DNA of 8,621 bases from Bacteroidales bacterium (GTDB lineage Bacteria; Bacteroidota; Bacteroidia; Bacteroidales; P3). Both the position numbers and the translations under genes were made by a program. The stretch lies in contig CAAGHV010000052.1 in NCBI GenBank assembly GCA_900769785.1, positions 1 through 8,621 of the forward strand, given 5' to 3'. Positions 7,768 to 8,621 of this stretch are shown in pieces. Each line of letters starts with the position of its first letter. Position 1 is the stretch's first letter. The notes below the pieces were generated by a model. The model ran no database searches. It saw only the letters and a program-made list of their open reading frames with translations, and had not been told where the DNA came from.

Positions 7768-7908
7768 AAATACCCAAAATTTCATTTTTTAAACCTTTAC
7801 TATGTCAAATAATTTGATCAAAACGACAAATTTGGTTTTATATGATAACCTATAAGATATTGCATGATAAATTATTACAATGGACTAAAAAAAAACTATT
7901 GCAAAATC

Positions 7909-7939
7909 ATTGTCAATAGTAATAAAATGAGTATCTTTG
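7909..7939 (+). promoter_or_regulatory. Ferredoxin gene promoter (Bacteroidetes sigma-ABfr type)
   Basis: -33 element ATTG at 7909-7912 (TTG core), 19 bp, then TATCTTTG at 7932-7939, an exact TAnnTTTG match followed by CAAAC. The predicted start near 7945 gives a short A-rich leader of about 28 nt. The rest of the gpsA-ferredoxin gap (7768-7908) is AT-rich with only small palindromes, such as CAAATAATTTG at 7806-7816, and shows no gene. Confidence 0.75.
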
Positions 7940-7972
7940 CAAACATATTATTAACCCTAAAATACAAAAAAA

Positions 7973-8140
7973 ATGGCTTACAAAATTAGTGATGATTGTG
8001 CAGCATGTGGAACATGCATCAATGAATGCCCTGTTGGAGCAATTTCTGAAGGCGATATCTACAAAATCGATGCTGATAAATGCGTAGATTGTGGTACTTG
8101 CGCTGACGTATGCCCTGTTGGAGCTATCAACCCTGCATAA
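7973..8140 (+). CDS. 2[4Fe-4S] bacterial ferredoxin (55 residues)
   Basis: Small soluble low-potential electron carrier, of the clostridial type that serves pyruvate:ferredoxin oxidoreductase, hydrogenase and similar enzymes. Translation from ATG 7973 gives MAYKISDDC and ends INPA-TAA at 8138-8140. Both cluster motifs are complete: Cys9, Cys12, Cys15, Cys19-Pro and Cys37, Cys40, Cys43, Cys47-Pro, each CxxCxxCxxxCP. The two halves resemble each other (CGTCINECPVGAI and CGTCADVCPVGAI), the internal duplication known for this family. Length matches the classic form of about 55 residues. An A-rich stretch precedes the ATG, as expected where Shine-Dalgarno is not used. Own promoter and terminator make it a single-gene unit; it implies an anaerobic or fermentative metabolism. 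Confidence 0.97.
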   Translation: MAYKISDDCAACGTCINECPVGAISEGDIYKIDADKCVDCGTCADVCPVGAINPA

Positions 8141-8162
8141 TTGAAGATTGAAGTTTAGAGAA

Positions 8163-8194
8163 AAAACGGTTGGATATAATTCAATCGTTTTTTT
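8163..8194. terminator. Ferredoxin terminator, probably bidirectional
   Basis: AAAACGGTTG (8163-8172) pairs with CAATCGTTTT (8182-8191), with one G-T wobble and a 9-nt loop; the T-run continues to 8194. The six A at 8161-8166 become a T-run on the opposite strand, so the same stem can also stop transcription arriving from the minus-strand transposase. Confidence 0.85.
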
Positions 8195-8255
8195 ATATAG
8201 ACAAAGTAACCTCAATAACAGATAACTAGGAAAGATCTAGTTTAAGTTTCTCAAA

Positions 8256-8620
8256 TTATATTGAGACAATGGCTAATTGAAAATATTTTACTTGCCCGTT
8301 GGATAAATTAATCTTGAGCTTATTTAAATTGATATATTGCATATAGTGAAAGCACTTATTTTACTAATAATTCTAGTCATAAAACCCTCTATTTGTTTTG
8401 CATAGTTTCTGTTAAGCATAAATTGGTCAACTATTCGTGAGAAGTCTGTTTCGATACGTTTCCTAGTTTTTGCATAAGGTATAAATATTGGTTTCCGGTC
8501 TTTTTGATTCAATCTATATGGTACTTCCAATTCTATTTTGGCTTCTTCGAACAGGTTCAATTGCATAGTTTTACTGATGTATCCTCTATCTCCAATTATT
8601 GTGCAATCATGATAATCATA
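8256..8620 (-). pseudogene. IS982-type transposase, 3' part, with apparent frameshift
   Basis: Minus-strand coding sequence, open to the window edge, so the N-terminal part is outside. Reading from 8620 it begins YDYHDCTIIGDRGYIS, whose GDRGYIS matches the second catalytic Asp region of IS982-family DDE transposases. It continues through LFEEAKIELEVPYRLNQK and RKRIETDFSRIVDQF, the conserved C-terminal block, to GFMTRIISKISAFTI. There the frame leads to CNISI and stops at 8324. In the neighbouring frame from 8342 the sequence gives MQYINLNKLKINLSNGQVKY, then FQLAIVSI and a TAA at 8256-8258. That resembles the usual family ending (QYIN, then a short segment, then a VKYAL-like end). One lost base near 8342-8344 would explain this. 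Either the gene is broken or the frame change only trims the tail. The family call rests on motif memory, not a search. Confidence 0.75.
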
Positions 8621-8621
8621 T
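8256..8621 (-). mobile_element. Insertion sequence, IS982 type, partial
   Basis: Inferred from the transposase remnant. The element runs off the right edge. Its 3' end must lie between the transposase (8256) and the ferredoxin terminator (8194), but without the other end the terminal inverted repeat cannot be placed. The only palindrome in that gap is AACTAG (8224-8229) with CTAGTT (8237-8242) around a 7-nt spacer. Confidence 0.6.

Noticed and set aside
7768..7908. Terminator for gpsA (AAAAC 7820-7824 with GTTTT 7835-7839)
   Set aside because: Only a 5-bp A/T-rich stem with a 10-nt loop and no adequate T-run after it; not separable from chance in this AT-rich gap.
7913..8215. 100-residue minus-strand ORF over the ferredoxin gene
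   Set aside because: Antisense shadow of the ferredoxin, running through its promoter and terminator; its regular Cys/Ala pattern comes from the ferredoxin codons.

Overview
The window is a stretch of low-GC bacterial chromosome, most likely from a member of the Bacteroidales (perhaps a Dysgonomonas-like lineage, which I cannot fix from sequence alone). The evidence is the protein style (short-form phosphatidylserine decarboxylase, Bacteroidetes-type GpsA and S1), the lack of Shine-Dalgarno sequences, and three good matches to the Bacteroidetes sigma-ABfr promoter (TTTG/TTG, then about 20 nt, then TAnnTTTG). Most of the content is conserved housekeeping genes on the + strand.

Layout. Positions 3-467 hold the C-terminal part of phosphatidylserine decarboxylase, cut by the window edge. 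Six bases later comes a small RluA-type pseudouridine synthase (474-1178). After an 86-bp gap lie a 7TM-HD membrane phosphodiesterase of the PgpH/YqfF type (1265-3310, predicted c-di-AMP hydrolase) and, 21 bp further, rlmN (3332-4357). A 422-bp gap follows. Its first part is a degenerate tandem array with a 22-23 bp period that begins on the rlmN stop codon; its second part is the rpsA promoter and a leader with two hairpins. rpsA (4780-6579, six S1 domains) ends at a textbook intrinsic terminator. gpsA (6778-7767) and a 55-residue 2[4Fe-4S] ferredoxin (7973-8140) each have their own promoter. The ferredoxin ends at a terminator that looks bidirectional. Beyond it, on the minus strand, is the 3' part of an IS982-type transposase with an apparent frameshift near its C-terminus.

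How the genes relate. Psd and GpsA both serve phospholipid synthesis: GpsA makes sn-glycerol 3-phosphate and Psd makes phosphatidylethanolamine. RluA-type, RlmN and S1 all concern the ribosome or translation. The HD protein probably sets the level of a cyclic dinucleotide signal at the membrane. The ferredoxin is a general low-potential electron carrier.

I found no defence system, CRISPR, tRNA or rRNA. The one conspicuous structure that the genes do not explain is the 22-23 bp tandem array downstream of rlmN; the rpsA leader hairpins come second.
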